A DNA stretch of 64,000 nucleotides, taken from Brucella pseudogrignonensis (GTDB taxonomy: Bacteria > Pseudomonadota > Alphaproteobacteria > Rhizobiales > Rhizobiaceae). The stretch is from contig NZ_JAVLAT010000001.1 in the NCBI RefSeq assembly GCF_032190615.1, positions 186,001 to 250,000 of the forward strand. Reading direction: 5' to 3'. Under the pieces are notes generated by a model, which worked only from the letters and a program-made list of their open reading frames with translations, ran no database searches and was not told the origin of the DNA. Positions 47,570-56,518 of the stretch are shown piece after piece; within the stretch, counting starts at the first letter, position 1; each line of letters begins with the position of its first letter. The position numbers and the translations under genes were made by a program.

Positions 47570-49954
47570 TTAGAACTTGGTCGAAACGCCGAAGTTGAAA
47601 TTCTGAACCTTATCGGAATCAGCCTTCGAAACAGGAATCGCATAGTCGAAACGCAGAGGACCAAATGGTGATGCCCACATCAGGCTGACACCGACAGAAG
47701 AACGAATCTTCTTGTCGTCGCCAAGAACGGGAACAGGTGTATTCGTACCAGGATATACACCCAAGTTTGAACTGTTCCCATATAACATCGCGGCATCCGC
47801 AAACAACGCTCCCCGGATACCAAGGCTATCCGGAATCACTGGCATCGGGAATTGTACTTCAGCTGTTGCATTAACGTAGGTCGTTCCACCAAGCCAATAA
47901 CGGTTACCATCGGCAGAATCCTGATAAGGACCAATACCATTGAACTTGAAGCCGCGAATGATGTCCGAATTATTCTTGAACATATCGAAGATACGAACAC
48001 CATCATTACCAAACTCATGGATATAACCACCGCCGACACCCAACATACCGACGATATCAGCTTCCTGAGCGAGTGTTTGATAGTAATTACCCTTGAAGGT
48101 CGTCTTGATGTACTTCGCATCACCGCCAAGACCAGCAAACTCCTGATTAAACTTCGCATAAATACCATCATGCGGGTTCTTCATGTCATCTATAGAATTA
48201 TAGGTGAGGGAGTAACTGATCGATGAACGCAGCCAAGGGCTATTCTCAGCAGCTTCTATCAGCGCTGGCGCATAATAGCCAGCACTGACATCATTGTACA
48301 GCTTATACTTTTCCTGCACGAGGTTGTATGCAAGACCAGCCGAGAAGTTATCGGTAATTGGAAGGCCGAAACGAATCGTTCCACCCGTCTGCTCAACATC
48401 ATAGCGACCACCACTGCTGACGCGGTATGAACGACGGAACACATCAAAACCGGCCGACATGCGGTAGCCGAGGAAGTAAGGCTCAGTGAACGACAGCGCG
48501 TAGTTACGCATTGCATCCTGACCAGCACCAGCACTGATACGAATAAATTGACCACGGCCGAGGAAGTTACGCTCGGTGATCGCAGCTTCAACCTGCGCAC
48601 CCGGAGAATCACCACCAGTCGTATAGCCACCACCGATGGAGAATTCACCGGTCGACTTTTCGACTACATCAACAATCAGAACAACCTGATCAGGCTCTGC
48701 ACCCGGAGCGGTTGAAACATTGACAGTCTGGAAGAAATCAAGCGCTTCAAGACGACGCTTTGCGCGCTGAACCATGACCTGATTGAAGGCATCACCTTCG
48801 TTCATATCGAATTCGCGACGGATGACGTAATCACGGGTCTTGTCGTTGCCACGGATTTCAATGCGCTCAACATAAGCGCGTGGACCCTGATCAACGCTAT
48901 AAACGACCGAGATCGTGTTGTTTTCGAAGTTACGATCTCCGCGTGGTTCAACTTTCGCAAAAGCATAACCGCTGCCAGCTACACTTTCGGTCATCGCAGT
49001 AACCGAGTCTTCAACTTCCTTGGCGCTGTAAGCCTTGCCTGAGCGGGTCTTTACGAGGCCATTGAGCGCCTGCGTATCAACACCGTCAACGGTGCTTTCA
49101 ACCGACACATCACCGAAGTTATAACGATTACCTTCATCAACATTGATGGTGATCGTGTATTCGTTGGTCGAAGGATCAAGCGTTGCATTTGAAGACAAGA
49201 CGCGGAAATCTGCATAACCGCGATTGTAGTAGAAGCGACGCAGCGCTTCTTCGTCAGCCTGCAAACGACCTTCATCGTAAACGTCATTACGGGTCAACCA
49301 CGACAGCGGGTTCGAACGCTTGGTGGAGATGACATCACGCAGACGGCGCGAACCGTAAGCATTATTACCGACAAAATTAATGTCGGCGATCTTGGTGCGG
49401 CCACCTTCGGTGATCTCATAGACCACATTAACGCGACCCTGACCCAGATCAACGGTACGTGCATTCACGATCGCATCGCTGCGTCCGATATGCGCATAAG
49501 CACCCTTGATGGCTTCCTTATCGGCTTCCATGGTTGCAGCATCATAAGGCGAACGCGCCTTGAGCTGAACAGCTCGTGCCAGATCAGGATCTTTAATCTT
49601 CTTGTTGCCCTGGAACAGGACGTTATTGACGACCGAACGCTCATCAACATGAACAACGAGCGTGCTGCCGGACTGGTTGATGCGAACATCAGAGAACAGG
49701 CCCATAGCGTAAAGACGCTTTACAGCTTCATCGATGTCATTAGCGTTGAAAGCTTTGCCCGGCTGAATGCCGATATTATCGCGGACCGTCTGCGCATCAA
49801 CACGCGCGTTGCCACGCACTTCAATGCGATTGACAACAGCAGCATGAGCAGCAGTGACCGATGCAAGAGAAAGCGCAGCCGAACCTGAAGCTACCAGAGC
49901 AACTGACATGGCGAGCGCTGAAGCGGCACCAAAGAATTTAGAACTTGCCGTCAT
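47570..49954 (-). CDS. bamA: BamA, outer membrane protein assembly factor
   Basis: Essential Omp85-type insertase of outer-membrane beta barrels. 794 residues: a signal peptide ending ASVTAAHA, five POTRA repeats (first VVNRIEVRGNARVDAQTVRD; last AYVERIEIRGNDKTRDYVIR) up to about 440, then a 16-strand barrel with the conserved lid-lock region and a C-terminal Phe (NFNFGVSTKF), the outer-membrane signature. ATG 49954 with GGAAAG upstream. It lies between rseP and lpxD. The 324-base spacer upstream is long for this cluster and probably contains a promoter of its own, as needed for an envelope-stress-controlled gene. Confidence 0.98.
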   Translation of the reverse strand: MTASSKFFGAASALAMSVALVASGSAALSLASVTAAHAAVVNRIEVRGNARVDAQTVRDNIGIQPGKAFNANDIDEAVKRLYAMGLFSDVRINQSGSTLVVHVDERSVVNNVLFQGNKKIKDPDLARAVQLKARSPYDAATMEADKEAIKGAYAHIGRSDAIVNARTVDLGQGRVNVVYEITEGGRTKIADINFVGNNAYGSRRLRDVISTKRSNPLSWLTRNDVYDEGRLQADEEALRRFYYNRGYADFRVLSSNATLDPSTNEYTITINVDEGNRYNFGDVSVESTVDGVDTQALNGLVKTRSGKAYSAKEVEDSVTAMTESVAGSGYAFAKVEPRGDRNFENNTISVVYSVDQGPRAYVERIEIRGNDKTRDYVIRREFDMNEGDAFNQVMVQRAKRRLEALDFFQTVNVSTAPGAEPDQVVLIVDVVEKSTGEFSIGGGYTTGGDSPGAQVEAAITERNFLGRGQFIRISAGAGQDAMRNYALSFTEPYFLGYRMSAGFDVFRRSYRVSSGGRYDVEQTGGTIRFGLPITDNFSAGLAYNLVQEKYKLYNDVSAGYYAPALIEAAENSPWLRSSISYSLTYNSIDDMKNPHDGIYAKFNQEFAGLGGDAKYIKTTFKGNYYQTLAQEADIVGMLGVGGGYIHEFGNDGVRIFDMFKNNSDIIRGFKFNGIGPYQDSADGNRYWLGGTTYVNATAEVQFPMPVIPDSLGIRGALFADAAMLYGNSSNLGVYPGTNTPVPVLGDDKKIRSSVGVSLMWASPFGPLRFDYAIPVSKADSDKVQNFNFGVSTKF

Positions 49955-50278
49955 GGGCTTTCCGAACCTTCGTTTTTTCTGTCCCCGGGGCGAATTTCCC
50001 AGAAATGCACGTACAGATACAACCGTAATAGCCGGTTTTTCTATACAAGCAAGCGTCGCGGTTAAAATCTGTTTACTTAAGCAACCAGCGTGGCATCCGT
50101 GCCACGCGATTTAATACTTATGGTAAACAAAACACTACGCTTTTCCAGTCCTCACTCCAAAACTTCATTTCTGATTAACACCTCTACACAGCTTTTGGCC
50201 AAAGAGGTGCTTATGCGGTAGAGAGCCTCGCCAAATTGGCAGCGCGACCCGGTTTCCCGTCAATATCCGGGAAGTGAT
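49955..50278. promoter_or_regulatory. rseP-bamA spacer with hairpins, probable bamA promoter region
   Basis: This 324-base gap has no gene. Two inverted repeats are seen near the rseP end: TTCCCG/CGGGAA (50254-50273) and a longer-range CACCTCT/AGAGGTG pair around 50180-50211. Neither has a U tract of note. The AT-rich stretch about 50100-50180 is the likeliest place for a bamA promoter, but no clear -35/-10 pair could be assigned. Confidence 0.45.
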
Positions 50279-51418
50279 TTAGCAGGCAAAGAGGTCATTG
50301 AAAAGTACAAACCCCATGAAGCCCATAACTACGAGGAAACCTACGCGATAAAAAAGCTCCTGCGCACGAACCGATACTGGACTGCCCTTAATCGCTTCCA
50401 CAGCATAGAAAACCAGATGCCCCCCATCGAGCGGCGGCAGTGGAAACAGGTTCAAAAGCCCGATACCAATGGAGAGCATGGCAGTCAGCTGGATAAGCCA
50501 GTCAAAGCCCTGACTAGCAGCCTTACCAGCCATATTAGCAATCTTCACCGGACCACCAAGCTGACACTTGTCTTCACGGCCAACTGCGAACCGCTTAAAA
50601 AATTCACCCGTGCGGCTAATAATGTGACCAGTTTCTATAATGGCCTGCCCCACTGATTCGAGCGGTCCATACTCAATACGTCGAAAATTACCGACCGCTT
50701 GCGTCGTTTCAACGCCGATAGCGCCCATTTTAATTTTGTTGCCAAGTGGGTCTGTGCGTTCGACAAGGGATGGCGTTGCCTTAAGGTCGACCATGTTACC
50801 ATCACGCTCAACGGTAAAGTGCAACTCATCACCCGAGCGACCAGACACAATCCGCTGCACGTCTGAAAATGTCGTAACTTTCTGACCTTCCACGCTGATA
50901 AAACGGTCGCCCGGCTCAAAACCTGCTGCAGCCGCAGGGCTATTCGGCTGTACGCCAGCAACAAGCGGATCAGCAATCTGCCGACCATACATTGCGAAAA
51001 ATACGCTGAAGATGACGACAGTAAGAATAATGTTGAATGCAGGGCCTGCAAAAACGGTCGCCGCACGCTTCCAGACGGGCTGTCCCGGGAACGCTCTGCT
51101 CTGCTCATCAGCAGAGAGCTTTGAAACATCAACGTCGACCGGCGAGCTTGTGGCGTCTTCATCGCCGATGAACTTCACGTAGCCACCAAGTGGAATCGCC
51201 GAAAGTTTCCAGCGCGTACCATGTTTATCGGTAAAGCCAATCAGCTCTGGGCCGAAACCAATGGAAAAAGCGCTTGCGCCAATGCCGCACCATCTACCAA
51301 CCAGATAATGCCCCATCTCATGCACAAAGACGACAACTGTCAGAACAAACAGAAATGGAATTATGGTTCCCACAAGCAGACTTTCGCTGCCGATAAAAAA
51401 GGCGAGAGCCTCCTGCAA
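50279..51418 (-). CDS. rseP: RseP, site-2 zinc metalloprotease (intramembrane)
   Basis: Membrane-embedded protease that cuts anti-sigma factors and other single-span proteins. 379 residues: HEMGH zinc motif at 33-37 in the first span, a periplasmic PDZ domain near 125-205 (VAGVQPNSPAAAAGFEPGDRF), and the third zinc ligand in NLFPLPPLDGGHLV. Only one PDZ domain is seen, whereas E. coli RseP has two. The start is TTG at 51418, supported by AGGAG nine bases upstream. It follows cdsA by 28 bases; no dxr gene lies between them, although this is a frequent dxr position in alphaproteobacteria. Confidence 0.97.
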   Translation of the reverse strand: MQEALAFFIGSESLLVGTIIPFLFVLTVVVFVHEMGHYLVGRWCGIGASAFSIGFGPELIGFTDKHGTRWKLSAIPLGGYVKFIGDEDATSSPVDVDVSKLSADEQSRAFPGQPVWKRAATVFAGPAFNIILTVVIFSVFFAMYGRQIADPLVAGVQPNSPAAAAGFEPGDRFISVEGQKVTTFSDVQRIVSGRSGDELHFTVERDGNMVDLKATPSLVERTDPLGNKIKMGAIGVETTQAVGNFRRIEYGPLESVGQAIIETGHIISRTGEFFKRFAVGREDKCQLGGPVKIANMAGKAASQGFDWLIQLTAMLSIGIGLLNLFPLPPLDGGHLVFYAVEAIKGSPVSVRAQELFYRVGFLVVMGFMGFVLFNDLFAC

Positions 51419-51446
51419 ATTACCACTCCTACAAATTTACGCGCGG

Positions 51447-52259
51447 TCAAAAACTAAAGAAGATAGCTGATGGCACATCGGGTTCTGCCATAACTGCACC
51501 GAATAGATATAAAAGCGCTGCTGCTGCCACCAGCCCATCAACGCGATCCAGCACTCCGCCATGTCCCGGCAGGAGACGGCCCGAATCTTTTGCACCAAAC
51601 TGTCGCTTTACCCACGATTCCGCCAAATCGCCGATCTGAGAAATGATGGACAACAACAATGCCAATAATGGCACAATCCAACTACCTGGCGCAGCAACAA
51701 GCGATGCAACCAGAATACCACCGGCAACTGCTGCAGCTGCTCCGCCAAGCGCACCGGACCATGTCTTATTCGGCGAAAAGCGTGGTGCAAGCTTAGGGCC
51801 ACCTAAAGCGCGCCCATTGAAATAGGCTGCAATGTCGGTCGACCAGACAACGGCGAAAAGAAAACAGATAGCTGTAAAGCCAAACGGCTCATCGCCACGC
51901 AACAGCGAAAGCGAAATTGCAGAGAAACCCGCGTAGAAAAGACCTGTTGCAGGCCATCCGCGGCCATTCTTCCACTGTGTAACCAGGAGGACAATCGTAC
52001 CTACGGCCAACACGCCAATCGTAAGCAAGGCACCGCGATCAAGAATCAGAAGAATAGACGTTAGGATTAACCAGCCCCAGCCAAACAGGCGGGAAAATGT
52101 CGTCTGTTTCGTCCCAGTCAGCTCCGTCCACTCGTAAAACATCGCAAAACCGATAGCGATTGCAAACAAGGTGAAACCCAGCCCGCCAACCCAAGTGAGC
52201 CACAGAGCAACAGTTCCAAGAACAATCGCGGTCAGAATACGAGTTTGCAGATTTGACAT
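51447..52259 (-). CDS. cdsA: CdsA, phosphatidate cytidylyltransferase
   Basis: Makes CDP-diacylglycerol from phosphatidate and CTP, the branch point of phospholipid synthesis. 270 residues with about seven membrane spans and the family signature near the C terminus: WVKRQFGAKDSGRLLPGHGG followed by VLDRVDG, with the metal-binding Asp residues. A longer frame upstream overlaps uppS and is rejected in favour of ATG 52259, which has GAAAGG before it. uppS is 31 bases upstream, rseP 28 bases downstream, all one direction. Confidence 0.97.
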   Translation of the reverse strand: MSNLQTRILTAIVLGTVALWLTWVGGLGFTLFAIAIGFAMFYEWTELTGTKQTTFSRLFGWGWLILTSILLILDRGALLTIGVLAVGTIVLLVTQWKNGRGWPATGLFYAGFSAISLSLLRGDEPFGFTAICFLFAVVWSTDIAAYFNGRALGGPKLAPRFSPNKTWSGALGGAAAAVAGGILVASLVAAPGSWIVPLLALLLSIISQIGDLAESWVKRQFGAKDSGRLLPGHGGVLDRVDGLVAAAALLYLFGAVMAEPDVPSAIFFSF

Positions 52260-52290
52260 TGATACCTTTCGATAAAGCGGTCGAGCCGCA

Positions 52291-53046
52291 TCACACAGCT
52301 GCACCATTGTTCGAAGGGCATGCATATTCTTCGGATTGTTCAAGGATGTCTACGCCACCAAAACGACGTTCGCGCTGGCGAAAGACTTCATAGGCGCCTT
52401 CAAGATCAGCTGGCCTGAAGTCGGGCCAATGTCCCGGAACAAAGAGAAACTCGGCATACGCCGCCTGCCAGAGCAAAAAATTCGATAACCGCATTTCACC
52501 GCTGGTGCGGATGATCAAATCAGGATCGGGAATGCCAGCCGTATCAAGATTGGCGGAAATCAAATCAGCCGAAATAGATGATGGGTCGAGCAAGCCCGCA
52601 GCGACATCGCGCGCCAGACTTTTGACGGCTCGTGTAATCTCATCACGCGAACCATAATTGAAGGCGATGATCAGGTTTAGTCCGGTGTTCTGCCGCGTGA
52701 GTGACTCGGCCTCACCAAGCAAGCCACAAATATCTTCCGCTAATCCATCGCGCTCACCAATAATCCGCACACGGACATTGTTGCGATGAAGTTCAGCAAG
52801 GTCGCGCCGGATGAAGAGCTTCAGCAATCCCATGAGATCGCCAACTTCACCGCTGGGGCGTGACCAATTTTCGGAAGAGAATGCAAAGAGAGTGAGATAG
52901 CCAAGGCCGCGATCACCCGCGCCCCTCACCGTCTCACGCAAAGCTTCGACGCCGGCCCTATGGCCAGCGCTACGCGGCAAACCACGCGCCTTAGCCCAAC
53001 GGCCATTACCATCCATGATAATGGCTATGTGGCGCGGATCAGACAT
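52291..53046 (-). CDS. uppS: UppS, isoprenyl (undecaprenyl) diphosphate synthase
   Basis: Cis-prenyltransferase that builds the C55 lipid carrier for peptidoglycan and O-antigen. 251 residues with [20 protein letters not shown] (catalytic Asp), [30 protein letters not shown] and a C-terminal [18 protein letters not shown] with the conserved Arg residues. The phosphate-binding motif is complete. ATG 53046 follows GGGGAG. The gene lies between frr and cdsA, the standard alphaproteobacterial order. Isoprenoid supply also depends on IspDF in this window. Confidence 0.98.
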   Translation of the reverse strand: MSDPRHIAIIMDGNGRWAKARGLPRSAGHRAGVEALRETVRGAGDRGLGYLTLFAFSSENWSRPSGEVGDLMGLLKLFIRRDLAELHRNNVRVRIIGERDGLAEDICGLLGEAESLTRQNTGLNLIIAFNYGSRDEITRAVKSLARDVAAGLLDPSSISADLISANLDTAGIPDPDLIIRTSGEMRLSNFLLWQAAYAEFLFVPGHWPDFRPADLEGAYEVFRQRERRFGGVDILEQSEEYACPSNNGAAV

Positions 53047-53081
53047 GTCGAAGCTCCCCTTGATGGAAAATCACGTCAGGC

Positions 53082-53642
53082 CTAAACCTGCATGATTTCT
53101 CCTTCTTTGACCGAAACGATCTTGTCCATTTCTGCAATGGTATCGTCAGTCAGCTTCTGTACCTTTTCCGAGAAGCCGCGGCTGTCATCCTGGCTGATCT
53201 CACCGTCTTTTTCGAGCTTCTTCAACGTATCCATACCATCACGGCGAACGTGACGCGCAGAAATACGGCCCTGCTCTGCATATTGGTGAGCAATCTTGAC
53301 CAGCTCTTTACGGCGCTGTTCATTCAGCTCAGGAAGCGGAATACGCAGCGTCATACCATCGGTAATTGGGTTAAGACCAAGACCAGAATCACGAATCGCG
53401 CGTTCAACCGCACCAACCATTGTCTTGTCCCACACAGAGACTGACAGCATGCGCGCTTCAGGCACTGTAATATTGGCAACCTGATTGATCGGCATTTCTG
53501 AACCATAGGCCGTAATCGTGATTGGTTCGAGCAAGCTTGCAGAAGCGCGGCCCGTACGCAGACCACCAAGGTCGTGCTTAAGGGAATTGATCGCGCCTTC
53601 CATGCGTCGCTTCAGGTCGTTGATGTCAAAAACATCGCTCAT
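53082..53642 (-). CDS. frr: Frr, ribosome recycling factor
   Basis: Splits post-termination ribosomes with EF-G. 186 residues, normal length: three-helix bundle with [39 protein letters not shown] and [20 protein letters not shown] near the C terminus. ATG 53642 follows AAGGAGAA. It lies 35 bases after pyrH and 35 before uppS; rpsB-tsf-pyrH-frr is a nearly universal order. Confidence 0.98.
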   Translation of the reverse strand: MSDVFDINDLKRRMEGAINSLKHDLGGLRTGRASASLLEPITITAYGSEMPINQVANITVPEARMLSVSVWDKTMVGAVERAIRDSGLGLNPITDGMTLRIPLPELNEQRRKELVKIAHQYAEQGRISARHVRRDGMDTLKKLEKDGEISQDDSRGFSEKVQKLTDDTIAEMDKIVSVKEGEIMQV

Positions 53643-53677
53643 GCAGATTCTCCTTCAGTGCTTGGCAAAAACAACGA

Positions 53678-54400
53678 TCATTTATCGGAAACGATCGTGC
53701 AGCGTCCCTTACCTTGCAGAATTTCGGCCAAACCGCCGCTTTCATGGATAGAATAAACTATTATCGGAATGTTGTTCTCACGCGCAAGGGCAACTGCCGT
53801 GGTATCCATGACAGCCAGTCCGCGATCCAGAACTTCCTTATGGCTAAGCGCATCGAAACGCGTCGCTGTCGGGTCTTTCTTCGGATCGGCAGTGTAAATA
53901 CCGTCAACCTGCGTACCCTTCAACAGCGCATCTGCACCAACTTCGGCCGCGCGCAGTGCAGCAGCAGAATCGGTCGTAAAGAACGGGTTGCCCGTGCCGC
54001 CTGCAAAGATCACAACCTTGCCCTCATCCATATAGGCAGTGGCCTGCCGTTGTGAGAAGCTCTCGCAGATTTCAGGCATCGCTATGGCAGAGAGAACAAC
54101 AGCGTCCACGCCAATCTTGTGCAATGAGGTACGCAGCGCCAGCGAATTGATCACCGTTGCGAGCATGCCCATATGGTCGCCTGTCACGCGGTCACCGCCC
54201 TTGGAAGCCACCGCCACACCGCGGAAAATATTACCGCCACCGATGACAACGCCGACTTCAACCCCCAGTGCACGCGCCTGCTTAATATCATTGGCAATGC
54301 GGTCGGCAACGGAGACGTCGATACCAAACCCCTGATTGCCCATTAATGCCTCACCCGAGGCTTTTAGCAGAACGCGTTTATAGGCGACCTTAACGGACAT
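53678..54400 (-). CDS. pyrH: PyrH, UMP kinase
   Basis: Phosphorylates UMP to UDP; bacterial hexameric type of the amino-acid kinase fold. 240 residues with YKRVLLKASGEALMGNQGFG, VIGGGNIFRGVAVAS, GTGNPFFTTDSAAALRAAEV and the C-terminal GRCTIVS segment. ATG 54400 has GGAG upstream; the open frame 20 codons further is not supported. A hairpin with perfect 8-bp arms separates it from tsf. UDP/UTP flow leads to pyrG and to UDP-GlcNAc for lipid A. Confidence 0.98.
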   Translation of the reverse strand: MSVKVAYKRVLLKASGEALMGNQGFGIDVSVADRIANDIKQARALGVEVGVVIGGGNIFRGVAVASKGGDRVTGDHMGMLATVINSLALRTSLHKIGVDAVVLSAIAMPEICESFSQRQATAYMDEGKVVIFAGGTGNPFFTTDSAAALRAAEVGADALLKGTQVDGIYTADPKKDPTATRFDALSHKEVLDRGLAVMDTTAVALARENNIPIIVYSIHESGGLAEILQGKGRCTIVSDK

Positions 54401-54451
54401 GGAGAGTTCTCCGCAGATAGTGATCAATGAATAATAGAGGTTGCGATACAC

Positions 54452-54483
54452 GAAGGGCACCGCGTTGTCACGCGATGCCCTTC
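54452..54483 (-). terminator. Hairpin between tsf and pyrH
   Basis: Two stacked helices: GAAGGGCA/TGCCCTTC (54452-54459, 54476-54483) and inner CGCG/CGCG around a 6-base loop. No U tract follows on the minus strand, so it is more likely an mRNA processing or stability element or an attenuator than a full terminator. Confidence 0.55.
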
Positions 54484-54515
54484 ATAATCAAAGCATTTTC
54501 AGGTGAAAAGACGAA

Positions 54516-55433
54516 TTAGCCCTTGGCAGCAGCAGCAACTTCAGCAGCGAAGTCACTTTCTTCTTTTTCGATGCCTTCACCGAGAGCGATACGTGCAAAG
54601 CCAGTGATCTTTGCAGGCGCGCCAATCGACTTTTCGGCTTCTTTAAGAGCAGCTTCAACAGTCAGATCTGGGTTGATGACAAAAGCCTGCGAAAGAAGAA
54701 CAACTTCTTCGTAGAACTTGCGCATACGGCCTTCGATCATCTTTTCGATGATTGCATCTGGCTTGCCCGATTCACGAGCCTGCTCGATGAAGATCGCCTT
54801 TTCGCGTTCTGCAGCAGCTGGATCAACGTCAGCAGCCGTCAGAGCGAGCGGGTTGATAGCAGCAACGTGCATTGCAACCTGACGACCGAATGCGCTTGCA
54901 GCTTCTGCGTCACCGTCGGTTTCGATAGCAACGAGAACGCCGAGCTTGCCGAGACCGTCAGCAACGCCGTTATGAACATAAGTAGCAACTGCACCCTTGG
55001 AAACTTCAAGAGCTGCCGAACGACGGAAGCTGATGTTTTCACCAATGGTTGCAACTGCGTCTTTTGCAGCCTGCGTAACGGTCTTGCCGTCAATGTCTGC
55101 TTCAGCAACTGCTTCGGACGAACCGTCAGTCTTGACAGCTGCGTTTGCGATCTGACGAACGAGTTCCTGAAACGCGTCGTTACGTGCAACGAAATCGGTT
55201 TCGGAGTTGACTTCAACAACAACAGCCTTGTTGCCGGAAGCTGCAACGCCAACCAGACCTTCAGCAGCCGTACGGCCCGCCTTCTTGTCAGCCTTTGCCA
55301 TGCCCTTAGCGCGCAGATAATCAACAGCGGCTTCGATGTCGCCATTGGTTTCAGCAAGCGCTGCCTTGCAGTCCATCATGCCTGCGCCAGTCAGTTCGCG
55401 GAGTTCTTTAACCTGTGATGCGGAAATGCTCAT
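54516..55433 (-). CDS. tsf: Tsf, elongation factor Ts
   Basis: Nucleotide exchange factor for EF-Tu. 305 residues from ATG 55433: N-terminal UBA-like domain with [19 protein letters not shown], then the core with [20 protein letters not shown] and [18 protein letters not shown], the contact to EF-Tu, followed by the dimerisation region. Length is typical for alphaproteobacteria. It lies between rpsB and pyrH. The 130-base gap to rpsB has three hairpins that may tune the relative levels of S2 and EF-Ts. Confidence 0.98.
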   Translation of the reverse strand: MSISASQVKELRELTGAGMMDCKAALAETNGDIEAAVDYLRAKGMAKADKKAGRTAAEGLVGVAASGNKAVVVEVNSETDFVARNDAFQELVRQIANAAVKTDGSSEAVAEADIDGKTVTQAAKDAVATIGENISFRRSAALEVSKGAVATYVHNGVADGLGKLGVLVAIETDGDAEAASAFGRQVAMHVAAINPLALTAADVDPAAAEREKAIFIEQARESGKPDAIIEKMIEGRMRKFYEEVVLLSQAFVINPDLTVEAALKEAEKSIGAPAKITGFARIALGEGIEKEESDFAAEVAAAAKG

Positions 55434-55457
55434 TGTGTCGCCTTTCACGAAAGCGAA

Positions 55458-55544
55458 GGCACACCGGATGGGTGTGCCAACTTTTAACCGACGCTGATTG
55501 CGTCGGAATGAATGAAGTTATCCACCCGTCATGTGACGGATGGA
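55458..55544 (-). promoter_or_regulatory. Three consecutive hairpins between rpsB and tsf
   Basis: GGCACACC/GGTGTGCC (55458-55478), CCGACGC/GCGTCGG (55488-55506, perfect 7 bp) and TCCA-c-CCGTC/GACGG-a-TGGA (55521-55544) follow one another between the rpsB stop and the tsf start. None is followed by a U run. Such a tandem array suggests RNA processing or partial termination within the rpsB-tsf message. Confidence 0.6.
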
Positions 55545-55563
55545 TGAAAATCATAAGCGCTGA

Positions 55564-56334
55564 TTATGCGCCTGCAGCCGGAGCTTCGAGAGCTGGCTCA
55601 ACAGGAGCCTCTACCTGCGCACCAACGTCGATACCCATAGCGCCCTGCTGACGTGCAATGCCGTCAAGAGCAGCACGAGCGATCAGATCGCAATAAAGCG
55701 AAATAGCGCGAGCAGCATCGTCGTTGCCTGGAATTGGGTAGTCGATCTGGTCTGGGTTACAATTCGAGTCGATGATCGCAACAACTGGAATGCCGAGACG
55801 CTTGGCTTCCTGAATAGCAATCGCTTCCTTGTTGGTATCAACGATGAACATAAGGTCAGGAACCGAGCCCATGTCCTTGATGCCGCCGAGAGCGCGGTCA
55901 AGCTTTTCGCGTTCGCGTTCGAGGTTCAGGCGTTCCTTCTTCGAGTAGCCCTGAGCGTCGCCAGCGAGAATTTCGTCGAGCTTGCGCAGACGCTGGATCG
56001 AGTTTGAAATCGTCTTCCAGTTGGTCATCATGCCGCCGAGCCAGCGTGCATTAACATAATACTGAGCCGAACGTGCTGCAGCATCAGCAATGATGTCAGA
56101 AGCCTGACGCTTCGTGCCAACGAACAGAACACGACCGCCGCGAGCAACAGTGTCTGAAACGAGCTTCAGAGCATTGTGCAACAGAGGAACGGTCTGCGAC
56201 AGATCGAGAATGTGGATATTGTTGCGGTCGCCATAGATGTATGGAGCCATCTTTGGGTTCCAGCGGTGAGTCTGGTGACCGAAGTGAACACCAGCTTCAA
56301 GAAGCTGACGCATGCTGAATTCAGGCAATGCCAT
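55564..56334 (-). CDS. rpsB: RpsB, ribosomal protein S2
   Basis: Small-subunit ribosomal protein that binds late at the 30S head-body junction. 256 residues, with the family start [20 protein letters not shown] and [59 protein letters not shown] and a C-terminal Ala/Glu/Pro-rich tail. ATG 56334 has AAAAGGAAAA upstream; the 28-codon extension in the same frame runs through a structured leader and is not a real start. First gene of the rpsB-tsf-pyrH-frr run. Its leader folds into hairpins, which fits autoregulation by S2 as known in other bacteria. Confidence 0.98.
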   Translation of the reverse strand: MALPEFSMRQLLEAGVHFGHQTHRWNPKMAPYIYGDRNNIHILDLSQTVPLLHNALKLVSDTVARGGRVLFVGTKRQASDIIADAAARSAQYYVNARWLGGMMTNWKTISNSIQRLRKLDEILAGDAQGYSKKERLNLEREREKLDRALGGIKDMGSVPDLMFIVDTNKEAIAIQEAKRLGIPVVAIIDSNCNPDQIDYPIPGNDDAARAISLYCDLIARAALDGIARQQGAMGIDVGAQVEAPVEPALEAPAAGA

Positions 56335-56358
56335 CTGTATTTTCCTTTTCCGGTTTAA

Positions 56359-56416
56359 CCTCCACGGGCTGAGGCGATTGCTCGCCACCGGAGGCTGAGG
56401 CCGGATTTCTCCCGGC
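56359..56416 (-). promoter_or_regulatory. Structured rpsB 5' leader, candidate S2 autoregulatory element
   Basis: On the minus strand: hairpin GCCGG/CCGGC (56400-56416), then CCTCC and GGAGG (pairing 56390-56394 with 56359-56363) enclosing GGCGA-GCAA-TCGCC (56373-56386), a perfect stem capped by a GNRA-type tetraloop. It ends about 25 bases before the rpsB ATG. The repeated GCCTCAGCC string on both sides is notable. Autoregulation is inferred from analogy with other r-protein leaders. Confidence 0.5.
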
Positions 56417-56518
56417 AAAAGCCCAATCCCGTGTGTGGAATAGGCGCGCTGTTAAACCAACACGCCGATAAATGCAAGTCTTTCGCTAATTATAACGCAT
56501 TTGGCTCTGGCTAGTGCA

